Under the pieces are notes generated by a model, which saw nothing but the letters and a program-made list of their open reading frames with translations, did no database searches and was not told the origin of the DNA. 48,577 nucleotides of DNA from Ectothiorhodospiraceae bacterium. Lineage in GTDB: Bacteria > Pseudomonadota > Gammaproteobacteria > Nitrococcales > Aquisalimonadaceae. Shown here in pieces: positions 1 through 6,956 of this stretch. Position 1 is the stretch's first letter. Every line of letters begins with the position of its first letter. The translations under genes and the position numbers were made by a program. The DNA lies in NCBI GenBank assembly GCA_020831845.1, contig JAFIFV010000008.1, forward strand, positions 1 through 48,577. Reading direction: 5' to 3'.

Positions 1-253
1 CACCGTCGCGCTCGAGATCGGTTTTCGTTCGTGGCTAGGAGCAAGGTGCCGCAGGTAGTGGTTCTACCTTTGGTGGCTTGCGACACCGCCACGGGCGAAA
101 ACCGGCCGAGCCCCGAGGGGTTACGGTCAGATTTTTCGCGCTGCGTTGTTGCGGCGCTTGACCGTGGAATGACCACGGCGCGGCGCACCACGCCTAGCAT
201 CGCGAAAAATCTGACCGTAACGCGACGGTGCGAATCCTTCAGCGCTTCCCTTA
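1..253 (+). repeat. Composite MITE-like element, copy 1 (left end outside window)
   Basis: The first ten bases (CACCGTCGCG) are the exact reverse complement of bases 221-230, and bases 221-253 match the terminal repeat seen at 3113-3145 and 16111-16140. The element therefore appears to run from beyond the left edge to about 253. Its core (19-104) is itself foldable: 17-bp arms at 19-35 and 88-104 (two mismatches) enclose a small hairpin, AGGTAG at 53-58 with CTACCT at 64-69. Related cores lie at 601-737, 3079-3112 and 47642-47788. It carries no transposase gene, which suggests a non-autonomous element (inference). Confidence 0.7.
120..221. repeat. Long palindrome nested in repeat copy 1
   Basis: TTACGGTCAGATTTTTCGCG at 121-140 is perfectly inverted at 201-220, and G120/C221 extends the match. 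The middle holds a further CCGTGG/CCACGG hairpin flanked by partly complementary GC-rich arms, so almost all of the 102 bases can fold on themselves. The repeat copy at 47642-47788 stops just where this palindrome would begin, so it may be a separate element inserted into the first. Confidence 0.75.
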
Positions 254-533
254 TGGTCAGCTCCTTCCAGGTGACAGAATTCAGAACGAAATCATTCGGG
301 AGTCAGTGGACGTTGCCGCCGCGCAATGGGCTGCCAGATATGATATCGGGCGGCGAATGCAGCAGGTGGATCGAGAGTTTCAGCATCGGGGCTGGCCGCT
401 GCTCTCCGAAAGCGAGCAGGAACAATTGAACGACGCGATTGATGAGCATTTTCGCAAAGGGATGCGGCAGATACTGGATCCTTCCAGCCTGGAAGCACTT
501 GAAATGGACGAGGTGCCAGCCGAAGGCCTGTAG
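228..533 (+). CDS. 5'-truncated hypothetical protein
   Basis: An open frame of 101 codons whose only possible early start is a GTG at 228, inside the terminal repeat of the preceding element. There is no convincing ribosome binding site, and an in-frame stop lies inside the palindrome at 195-197. The part outside the repeat (from about 254) is charged and helical in character (ENIIRES-type start, SESEQEQLNDAIDEHF), with composition typical of a real coding sequence. I do not recognise the family. The simplest reading is the 3' part of a gene whose beginning was lost when the repeat inserted. No neighbour suggests a role. Confidence 0.35.
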   Translation: MRILQRFPYGQLLPGDRIQNEIIRESVDVAAAQWAARYDIGRRMQQVDREFQHRGWPLLSESEQEQLNDAIDEHFRKGMRQILDPSSLEALEMDEVPAEGL

Positions 534-600
534 AGGCCATACACGGAATGACCGGATGCTTCTTATGTCTACGTCCTATTGGCGGGTTGGGTTAAAGGAG

Positions 601-737
601 GTGCTGATTAATTCCCAACGTTCACGCTCGAACCTGATCTTCGTTCGTGGCCAGCCATAAGGCCATAAGCCACCATAGGTGAAGCTTCTACCTGTGGTGG
701 CTTATGACACCGCCATCGGCGAAAGCCGACCGAGGCC
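601..737 (+). repeat. Composite MITE-like element, copy 2 (diverged)
   Basis: This segment aligns along its whole length with the reverse complement of 47642-47788: a GATTAATTCCC-type left edge, CGCTCGA, CTTCGTTCGTGGCC, CTTCTACCT, GGTGGCTTATGACACCGCCA and GGCGAAAGCCGACCGAGG. The outer CTAGGGAAACACTGA end is not intact here. It contains no usable gene. Confidence 0.65.
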
Positions 738-754
738 GTGGTGGTGGGGTGCAG

Positions 755-845
755 ATGTTGGGGTTCGCCGTCGGCTCACCCCAACATACTAATAAATGTG
801 CATGTATAGGGGTGTTGTTTGGGGTTATATAGAGGCTAACCCCAA
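755..845. repeat. Two REP-like palindromes downstream of the SDR gene
   Basis: ATGTTGGGGT (755-764) is perfectly inverted as ACCCCAACAT (778-787), and TTGGGGTTA (819-827) as TAACCCCAA (837-845). Both resemble the GTTGGGGT...ACCCCAAC repetitive extragenic palindromes common in gammaproteobacteria. They lie just past the stop codon of the minus-strand SDR gene and could also act as its transcript end. I see no gene between 541 and 882. Confidence 0.6.
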
Positions 846-882
846 CGTCCTGCTCACTCCAACTCACCCCGATACAGGCTTG

Positions 883-1650
883 CTACCTGGGTGCCATCCG
901 GATTGCGCCGTCCAGGCGAATGGTTTCGCCGTTCAGCATCGGGTTCTCGACGATGCTGGCCGCGAGCTGTGCGTATTCTTCCGGGTAGCCCAGGCGGGCG
1001 GGGAAGGGCACGGAGGCGCCCAGGGACGCCTTGATGTTCTCCGGCAGCCGGGCCAGTAGCGGTGTGTCGAACAGGCCGGGGGCGATGGTGCAGACGCGGA
1101 TGCCGCGGCTGGCCAGGTCGCGGGCGGCGACCAGCGTCATGCCGACGATGCCGGCCTTGCCGGAGGCGTAGGGGATCTGACCGATCTGGCCTTCGTAGGC
1201 GGCCACCGAGGCCGTCAGGATGCAGACACCGCGCTCGCCGTTCTCGAACGGCTCGTGCTTCGCCATGCGGGCGGCGCCCAGGCGCAGTACGTTGAAACTG
1301 CCGATCACGTTCAGCCGCACCACGTCCTCGAAAGCTTCCAGCGACCCCGGCTCGCCGTTCTTGTCCACCACCCGCACTGCGGCACCGCGGCCGGCGCAGT
1401 GCACCACGGCGCGCAGGGGGCCGTGCTTCTCGGCCTCGTCGAACACGGCTTCCATCTGGGCGGTATCGGTGACATCGGCCTTCACGAAGGCGGCCTTTTC
1501 CCCCAGTGCGGCCACCGCGCTCTGGCCAGCATCCTCGTTCAGGTCGCAGATGGTGACGTGGGCGCCTTCGGCGATCAGGTGTCTTGCGGTCGCCAGACCC
1601 AGGCCGGACGCGCCGCCAGTAATGACGGCGGAAATGTTGGCGATTTTCAT
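883..1650 (-). CDS. SDR-family 3-hydroxyacyl-CoA dehydrogenase (HSD17B10-like)
   Basis: A 255-residue short-chain dehydrogenase/reductase. The Rossmann glycine motif TGGASGLG is at residues 11-18, and the catalytic set is S148, Y161 and K165 (YASGK). Length and the GQIGQIPYASGKAGIVG stretch match type-2 3-hydroxyacyl-CoA dehydrogenases, which oxidise 3-hydroxyacyl-CoA, often methyl-branched, to 3-ketoacyl-CoA with NAD+ in the cytoplasm. It follows the thiolase gene by 15 bases on the same strand, with GGAG before the ATG, so the pair would carry out the last two steps of beta-oxidation. Substrate chain length cannot be read from sequence. Confidence 0.85.
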   Translation of the reverse strand: MKIANISAVITGGASGLGLATARHLIAEGAHVTICDLNEDAGQSAVAALGEKAAFVKADVTDTAQMEAVFDEAEKHGPLRAVVHCAGRGAAVRVVDKNGEPGSLEAFEDVVRLNVIGSFNVLRLGAARMAKHEPFENGERGVCILTASVAAYEGQIGQIPYASGKAGIVGMTLVAARDLASRGIRVCTIAPGLFDTPLLARLPENIKASLGASVPFPARLGYPEEYAQLAASIVENPMLNGETIRLDGAIRMAPR

Positions 1651-1665
1651 GAGGGACGGAACTCC

Positions 1666-2853
1666 TTATGCGATGCGTTCAATGATGGTGGCGTTGGCCA
1701 TGCCGCCGGCCTCGCACATGGTCTGCAGGCCGTAGCGGCCGCCGTTGCGAAGCAGGGAGTGCAGCATGGTGGTCATCAGCCGTGCGCCGGATGCGCCCAG
1801 CGGGTGGCCCAGCGCAATGGCACCGCCACAGGGGTTCAGGCGCTCGTCGCTGACGCCGAATTCCTTCTGCCAGGCCAGGGGCACCGGGGCGAAGGCTTCG
1901 TTCACTTCAAAGTGGTCGATCTGCTCCGGGGTCATGCCCGCTTTCTTCAGCGCGCGCCGGGTGGCCGGTATGGGGGCCGTCAGCATCAGCAGCGGGTTGT
2001 CGCCGCAGACATCGAACGACACGAACCGCGCCAGCGGCTTCAGGCCCAGCGCGTTCGCGCGCTCCTCGCTCATGATCAGCAGCGCGCTGGCGCCGTCGGT
2101 GATCTGGGATGAGTTGCCGGCAGTGATCTTCCAGTCGGTGATTTCCGGGAAGCGCTCGGACAGATCCGCGTTCTCGAAGGCGGGTTGCAGCCCGGCCAGC
2201 CCTTCGGGGCTGCTGGAGGCGCGGATGGTTTCATCTGCGGAAAACACACCTTGCGGCGTGGTGATCGAGACGATTTCCCGTTCGAAGGCGCCGCTTTCGC
2301 GGCACTCCGCTGCGCGCTGATGGGAGCGCGCCGAGTATTCGTCCAACTGGCTGCGGCTCAGCTCCCAGCGGCTGGCGACCAGTTCGGCGGAGACGCCCTG
2401 TCCGACCAGACCAGGTGCGTAGCGTTCCTGCACCGACGGGCCGACGGGATCCTGGCCGATGCGGGAGCTGCCCATGGGAATCCGGCTCATTGATTCGATG
2501 CCGGCGGCAATGACCAGGTCGTAGGCGCCGGCCATGATGCCCTGGGCCGCGAAATGCACCGCTTGCTGGCTGGATCCGCATTTCCGGTCGATGGTGGTGG
2601 AGGGGACGTGCTCGGGAAAGCCGGCGGCCAGGGCAGCCATGCGGCCGGGAGTGCCGGACTGCTCTCCGACCTGGCTGACGCAGCCCACCAGGATGTCGTC
2701 CACGGTGCCGGGGTCGACGCCGTTACGCTCCACGATGGCCTTCAGTACCTGGGCCAGCAGTTCGTTTGCGTGCAGCTCGGACAGCGCTCCGCCCGGTTTC
2801 CCCTTGCCCATGGGACTTCTCAGTGCATCCACGATGACGGCATTGTGCTTCAT
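1666..2853 (-). CDS. Acetyl-CoA acyltransferase (thiolase)
   Basis: A 395-residue thiolase. The start at 2853 is set by a GGAGGGG box seven bases upstream and by the family N-terminus (NAVIVDALRSPMGKGKPGG); an upstream in-frame extension lacks both. Nucleophile C92 lies in RKCGSSQQA, the NEAFA motif precedes the C-terminal third, and the active-site histidine is in CGGAIALGHPLGASGAR. A C-terminal cysteine is present in MCEAGGMANA. It cleaves 3-ketoacyl-CoA with CoA to acetyl- or propionyl-CoA plus a shortened acyl-CoA. It is first in a two-gene unit with the SDR gene. Membership of the degradative FadA/FadI side rather than PhaA is likely but not certain. Confidence 0.9.
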   Translation of the reverse strand: MKHNAVIVDALRSPMGKGKPGGALSELHANELLAQVLKAIVERNGVDPGTVDDILVGCVSQVGEQSGTPGRMAALAAGFPEHVPSTTIDRKCGSSQQAVHFAAQGIMAGAYDLVIAAGIESMSRIPMGSSRIGQDPVGPSVQERYAPGLVGQGVSAELVASRWELSRSQLDEYSARSHQRAAECRESGAFEREIVSITTPQGVFSADETIRASSSPEGLAGLQPAFENADLSERFPEITDWKITAGNSSQITDGASALLIMSEERANALGLKPLARFVSFDVCGDNPLLMLTAPIPATRRALKKAGMTPEQIDHFEVNEAFAPVPLAWQKEFGVSDERLNPCGGAIALGHPLGASGARLMTTMLHSLLRNGGRYGLQTMCEAGGMANATIIERIA

Positions 2854-2916
2854 GACGAGCCCCTCCAGACTCCGGGAATAGATGGCGGCGCTAGCGCGTC
2901 CGCGGTGAAGAACGCC

Positions 2917-2946
2917 AACATAGGCGATGATGCTTGTCGGCGTCAA
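2917..2946 (-). promoter_or_regulatory. Predicted sigma70 promoter for thiolase-SDR
   Basis: On the minus strand TTGACG (2941-2946) and TATGTT (2917-2922) are separated by 18 bases. This would give a leader of roughly 55-60 bases ahead of the thiolase start. The rest of 2854-3180 holds the repeat at 3046-3145 and no gene. Confidence 0.5.
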
Positions 2947-3045
2947 GCAAGTAACATGCTAAAGTCCACCTGAGATCGCCCTCAGGTTCGGCCTGGACTT
3001 GCAGGGAACTTGCCCTGTCAGTGAATCAGTTAAACTGTTGGGACG

Positions 3046-3145
3046 CTAGGGAAACACTGAAGTATTCACGCCGCCGCGCTCGAGACCGGTTTTCGTCCGT
3101 GGCTAGGTGCAACGCGGCGACGTGAATACTTCAGTGTTTCCTTAG
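3046..3145. repeat. Compact 100-bp MITE-like element with 33-bp inverted ends
   Basis: The arms at 3046-3078 and 3113-3145 are inverted copies with two mismatches; the central 20 bases, GAAACACTGAAGTATTCACG (3051-3070), are perfectly inverted at 3121-3140. The 34-base middle (CTCGAGACCGGTTTTCGTCC and onwards) is the left part of the larger element's core. This looks like the minimal form of the family seen at 1-253 and 47642-47788. It sits directly upstream of the CitE-like gene and may affect its expression. Confidence 0.8.
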
Positions 3146-3180
3146 GTGTCCAGCGTTCCGCATCCCATGGAGTAGACACT

Positions 3181-3987
3181 ATGAGTGTATGGTTATTCGT
3201 TCCCGGCCATCAGCCGGATCGGGTCCGCAAGGCCGCGGCCAGCAGCGGGGATTTCGTGGTGGTGGACTGGGAAGACGCTGTATCCCCCGACCGCAAGGCA
3301 GAGGCCAGGCAGGCCACCCGCGAAGTGCTCGCGGAACTCGCCACGCCCGAGCGCTTTGGTGTCCGTATCAATCCTGGCGAAACCGATGCACATGGCGACG
3401 ACCTGCAGGCGCTTCCTGCGGTCAAGGCTTCCATGGTCGTCGTGGCCAAGGTGGATGATCCGGACCATCTGAGCCGGGTTGCGGCCTTCAACCGACCGCT
3501 GATCCCGCTGATCGAGTCCGCAATAGGCCTGGAAAAGGTGCTGGAAACCGCGCGTGCACCCCTGGTGAATGGGCTTGCCTTCGGCTACATCGATTTCCTC
3601 GCTGACATCGATGCCACCGAAACGCGTGAGACCCTGCTTTATGCGCGTTCCAAGCTGGTGATCGCCGCCCGGGTGGCCGGTCTTACCCATCTGCTGGACG
3701 GCGTCTTCGCCCATCTGGATGATGAGCCTGGCCTGGAAGAAGAGGTGCGCCACGTGCGTGCGCTCGGCTTCAACGGCAAGCTGGCCATCCACCCGAAGCA
3801 GATCGATCCCATTCGCAAGCATCTGCAACCCACCGAGGAACAGATTGCCTGGGCGCGGGATGTGGTTCGCATCTACGATGAGGCCCTCAGCGAAGGTCGG
3901 GGTGCTTTCAAGCACAAGGGCCAGATGATCGACGTGGCGGTGGTGCGCCGTGCGGAACGCATACTCGGCATGGCCGGGCGCCCCTGA
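3181..3987 (+). CDS. CitE-like CoA ester lyase (HpcH/HpaI fold)
   Basis: A 268-residue TIM-barrel protein of the citrate lyase beta / malyl-CoA lyase family. It starts SVWLFVPGHQPDRVRKA. It shows the VDWEDAV motif near residue 30, the VRINP arginine, the IPLIESAIGLE glutamate and the GYIDFLADID acidic pair that bind Mg2+ and acyl-CoA, and ends with the LAIHPKQI motif. Family members split malyl-, citramalyl- or methylmalyl-CoA types into an acyl-CoA and a 2-oxo acid. GGAG precedes the ATG by eight bases. The next gene is a CoA-transferase, so a transferase-lyase pair acting on a branched hydroxydicarboxylate is plausible (inference). Confidence 0.8.
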   Translation: MSVWLFVPGHQPDRVRKAAASSGDFVVVDWEDAVSPDRKAEARQATREVLAELATPERFGVRINPGETDAHGDDLQALPAVKASMVVVAKVDDPDHLSRVAAFNRPLIPLIESAIGLEKVLETARAPLVNGLAFGYIDFLADIDATETRETLLYARSKLVIAARVAGLTHLLDGVFAHLDDEPGLEEEVRHVRALGFNGKLAIHPKQIDPIRKHLQPTEEQIAWARDVVRIYDEALSEGRGAFKHKGQMIDVAVVRRAERILGMAGRP

Positions 3988-4037
3988 GACGCGCCCAATT
4001 GCTGAAAACCCGTACTCTTGTGTATTGATTTTTGAAC

Positions 4038-4060
4038 GCTTCTGCCAATGCGTTTGTCGG
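4038..4060 (+). repeat. Intergenic motif shared with 6695 and 9501 (short copy)
   Basis: GCTTCTGCCAATGCGTTTGT at the start of this site matches the first half of the longer elements at 6695-6765 and 9501-9567. AACGC and GCGTT form an inverted pair around it. It lies in the gap before the CoA-transferase gene. Function unknown. Confidence 0.4.
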
Positions 4061-4136
4061 AAAATGCACTGGACGGGGATGGGTGTTGCTGTTCAATTAG
4101 GTTCTCCTTTTGCGGCAATCCCATCGGAGCCAGTTC

Positions 4137-5321
4137 ATGTCTGCGGTGCTACACGGACTACGGGTCCTCGATTTCGGACGCTATATCGCCGGCCCCTGGT
4201 GCGCCGCGGTGCTTGGCGATCTGGGCGCGGAAGTCATACGCGTCGAGAAGACCTCGGGTAGCGAGGACCGCTATATCATGCCGGTGACGCCCCAGCGGGA
4301 CGGGGCCAGCCACCTGCAGATGAATCGGAACAAGCTTGGTATCACGCTCGATCCCATGTCCGAGGAGGGGCGCGAGATCGTACGGCGCCTGGTGGCGACG
4401 GCGGATATCGTGGTTGCCAATCTGCCGCCGCAAGGCCTGCAGGCCATGGGTCTGGACTACGACTCCCTGCGGGCAATCCGGCCCGACATCATTCTCACCA
4501 CGGTAACCGCCATGGGCACCGGCGGCCCGGCCAGCAACAGGCTCGGCTTCGACAACATCGCCCAGGCGCTCTCCGGGGCAATGCACCTGTCCGGCCCCCC
4601 GGACCGCCCCACCAAGACGGTGACCAACTACGCGGATTTCGGCACGGCACTGTTCAGCGTGGTGGGAACGCTTGCAGCGGTGATGCATCGGCAGCATACC
4701 GGCGAGGGTCAGCATGTGGAGGCCTCGTTGCTGGGTACGGCCCTCGCGTTCACCAATGCCAACCTGATCGAACAGGCCATGAACCAGTCCAACCGCGTCG
4801 GTACTTGGAACCGCAGCCAGCATGCCGGTCCCGCCGACACCTTTGCGACACGGGACGGCTGGGTGCTGGTGCATTGCGTGGGTGAACCGCTGTTCCGGCG
4901 CTGGTGCCGTCTGCTGGGCGAGGAAGGGCTGATGGATGATCCCCGGTTCGCTGATGACCAGTCCCGCGGCGACAACAGCGAGGCGCTCAGTGAACGCATG
5001 GCCGCCTGGTGTGCCGAGCGCAGCACCGAGGAAGCGCTGGAGGCGCTGGATGCCGCGAAGATTCCGGCGGGGCCGGTGCTGACGCCTCAGCAGGCGCTGG
5101 AGGATGCACATATCCAGGCCATGCGCTTTCTCCGACCGCTCGGCTACCCTGGGCTGGAGACGCCGGCGCCGGTCACCGATACGCCGGTTCGCTTCTCCAG
5201 CGTCGAAGCGGGTGTCAGGCATCGGGCGCCCACACTCGGTGAGCATACGGACTTCATCCTCGGGGAACTGGGATATTCCACCAACGACATAGAGGGGTTG
5301 CGCTCACAAGGCGTGATCTGA
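4137..5321 (+). CDS. CaiB/BaiF-family CoA-transferase
   Basis: A 394-residue class III CoA-transferase. The start at 4137 follows GGAG by about nine bases and gives the family N-terminus (GLRVLDFGRYIAGPWCAAVLGDLGA region). The catalytic aspartate is D167 in NYADFGTA, which forms the acyl-anhydride intermediate. The GEGQHVEASLL and PAGPVL motifs are in their usual places. It would move CoA between an acyl-CoA and a free carboxylate. It lies between the CitE-like lyase and a TAXI receptor gene on the same strand, so it could activate the acid that the receptor captures. The substrate is unknown; the racemase branch is less likely because its His/Glu signature is absent. Confidence 0.85.
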   Translation: MSAVLHGLRVLDFGRYIAGPWCAAVLGDLGAEVIRVEKTSGSEDRYIMPVTPQRDGASHLQMNRNKLGITLDPMSEEGREIVRRLVATADIVVANLPPQGLQAMGLDYDSLRAIRPDIILTTVTAMGTGGPASNRLGFDNIAQALSGAMHLSGPPDRPTKTVTNYADFGTALFSVVGTLAAVMHRQHTGEGQHVEASLLGTALAFTNANLIEQAMNQSNRVGTWNRSQHAGPADTFATRDGWVLVHCVGEPLFRRWCRLLGEEGLMDDPRFADDQSRGDNSEALSERMAAWCAERSTEEALEALDAAKIPAGPVLTPQQALEDAHIQAMRFLRPLGYPGLETPAPVTDTPVRFSSVEAGVRHRAPTLGEHTDFILGELGYSTNDIEGLRSQGVI

Positions 5322-5457
5322 GGGCGCTGGCCAGACAGGGCGCATCCTCGCGGATTCAGGGAGGCGGGTCGAAGGCAGGAAGCCAACAATAATCAGGGTG
5401 AGCGACAAGGCCCCGGCGGCCTGCGCCTCACCTCTACCATCTGGAGGAGATGGCCAC

Positions 5458-6633
5458 ATGAAGCAATTCGCGAGATGCACGAGAACCATGATCACCGGTG
5501 TTGCCGCTGCCGGGCTCGTCGGGCTATGTCTGCCTGCCATGGCCGTGGAACTGCCACGGACCGTCACCTGGGCGGCCTATCCCACCGGCTCCGGAGGATA
5601 CGCGCAGGCGGTGGCCATCGGCAGTGTGCTGCAGAACGAGTACAACGTGAACCTGCGCGTCATCCCCGGGCGCAACGACGTCTCCCGCCTGTCGCCACTG
5701 CGCGCCGGCCGCGTGCATTTCTCGGCCGGGGGCACCGAGGCAATCTATGCGCAGGAGGGCCTGCTGGATTTCGGTACCCAGGCCTGGGGCCCGCAGGCGC
5801 TGCGGGCGGTGTACTGGAGCATGTCGGACGGTTGCTCCTACACGCTGATCACCACGGCGGATTCCGGTATCGAGACCATTGATGACGTGCGCGGCAAGCG
5901 CGTGCCTTTCGTGCAGGGCTCGCCGACACTGAATAACGCAACGGCCTCGTTGCTGGCCTATGCGAACATGACGTGGGATGACGTGCAACGCGTGGAATTC
6001 GGCGGCTACATGGGCACCATTGACGCTCTCCTGGATGGTTCTCTGGACGTGATGGGCAGCTCCTGCAATACCACCGCAGCCGTGCGCATTGATGCCGGCC
6101 CGCGGGGGCTGCAGTTCATCACCTTCCCGCATGGCGACCAAGAGGCCATCGACCGGGTCACCGCGCGGATCCCCTGGTTCGTGCCCCACGTCGCCACCGA
6201 TGGCCCCACCATCGACTCCGAAGAAGGGGTGGAGGTCTTCAGTTCGCCCTATCCCTTCCTGGTGGCCACGGCGGCGCAGGACCCGGATCTGGTCTACAAC
6301 ATGACCAAGTCCATGGTGAAACACTACGAGGACTACAAGGACAACGTTCCCGGGGGCGAGGGCTGGGCGCTGGATCGCCAGGGCCTGGAGACCGCCTTCG
6401 CTCCGTTCCATGAAGGTGCCATCCGCTATTTCAAGGAAGCCGGTGTGTGGACCGAGGCGGCTGAACGGCGGCAGGAAGCGAACCTGCGCCGGCAGGACGT
6501 GTTGCTAAAGGCCTGGGAGGAGTACACCGCGCAGGCATCCGTGGACGAGCAGGAGTTCCGGCAGGGATGGATGGAATGGCGAGCCCAGACATTGCGTGAC
6601 AACGACATGATTCTGATCATGGAACGCTGGTAA
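5458..6633 (+). CDS. TAXI-family TRAP solute receptor (copy A)
   Basis: A 391-residue periplasmic binding protein with a signal peptide (basic start, hydrophobic core, cleavage after AMA near residue 28). The mature N-terminus has the TAXI features AYPTGSGGY, QNEYNVNLRVIPG and a YAQEGLLDFGTQAWGP stretch. TAXI receptors deliver solutes to a fused TRAP permease in the inner membrane; none is present in the window. The start at 5458 is fixed by GGAGGAG; an upstream extension would precede the signal peptide. It is closely similar to the receptor at 21529-22704, and as there, an acyl-CoA ligase gene follows, suggesting a carboxylic acid ligand (inference). Confidence 0.85.
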   Translation: MKQFARCTRTMITGVAAAGLVGLCLPAMAVELPRTVTWAAYPTGSGGYAQAVAIGSVLQNEYNVNLRVIPGRNDVSRLSPLRAGRVHFSAGGTEAIYAQEGLLDFGTQAWGPQALRAVYWSMSDGCSYTLITTADSGIETIDDVRGKRVPFVQGSPTLNNATASLLAYANMTWDDVQRVEFGGYMGTIDALLDGSLDVMGSSCNTTAAVRIDAGPRGLQFITFPHGDQEAIDRVTARIPWFVPHVATDGPTIDSEEGVEVFSSPYPFLVATAAQDPDLVYNMTKSMVKHYEDYKDNVPGGEGWALDRQGLETAFAPFHEGAIRYFKEAGVWTEAAERRQEANLRRQDVLLKAWEEYTAQASVDEQEFRQGWMEWRAQTLRDNDMILIMERW

Positions 6634-6645
6634 GCACGAGAAACG

Positions 6646-6691
6646 GGGGAAGCCCGGTTGCCGCGATCATCGCGGAAAACCGGGCTTCCCC
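6646..6691 (+). terminator. Strong hairpin after TAXI gene
   Basis: GGGGAAGCCCGGTT (6646-6659) is perfectly inverted as AACCGGGCTTCCCC (6678-6691), with an inner CCGCGAT/ATCGCGG stem. It lies 13 bases past the stop codon. The T-run afterwards is poor, so it may stabilise the message rather than end it. Confidence 0.6.
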
Positions 6692-6694
6692 TGG

Positions 6695-6765
6695 ACGTTT
6701 CTGCCAATGCTTCTGTCTGCAACGGTCATTGTCCTGCGGTCGGCGCTTTATCAGACTCGGTTGCC
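6695..6765 (+). repeat. About 70-bp intergenic element, copy 1
   Basis: The segment from ACGTTTCTGCCAATGC to CAGACTCGG aligns with 9501-9567: TTCTGCCAA, TG/GCA pairs, GG[TC]CATTGT and CAGACTCGG occur in the same order and spacing. The rest of 6634-6956 contains the hairpin above and no convincing gene. Confidence 0.5.
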
Positions 6766-6956
6766 GGGGGCGGAACCAGCCCGGCGATGCGGCAACGATG
6801 GGCCAAGCGGCATCCGCCTGAGGGGGACGCCGTTCCGTCTGGGGAGCCCGTTCCGCCGTGCACCGCTTTACCCGGGGACACGTTCTCCGGCAGCGGTTTC
6901 GTGACCACGCGCACAGCGCGCCGGCGGCTGCCGGAGTCTGTATCTGGAGGAGCATG

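Noticed and set aside
31..429. 132-codon frame on the plus strand
   Set aside because: Runs through the repeat core and palindrome; no start signal and no protein-like composition.
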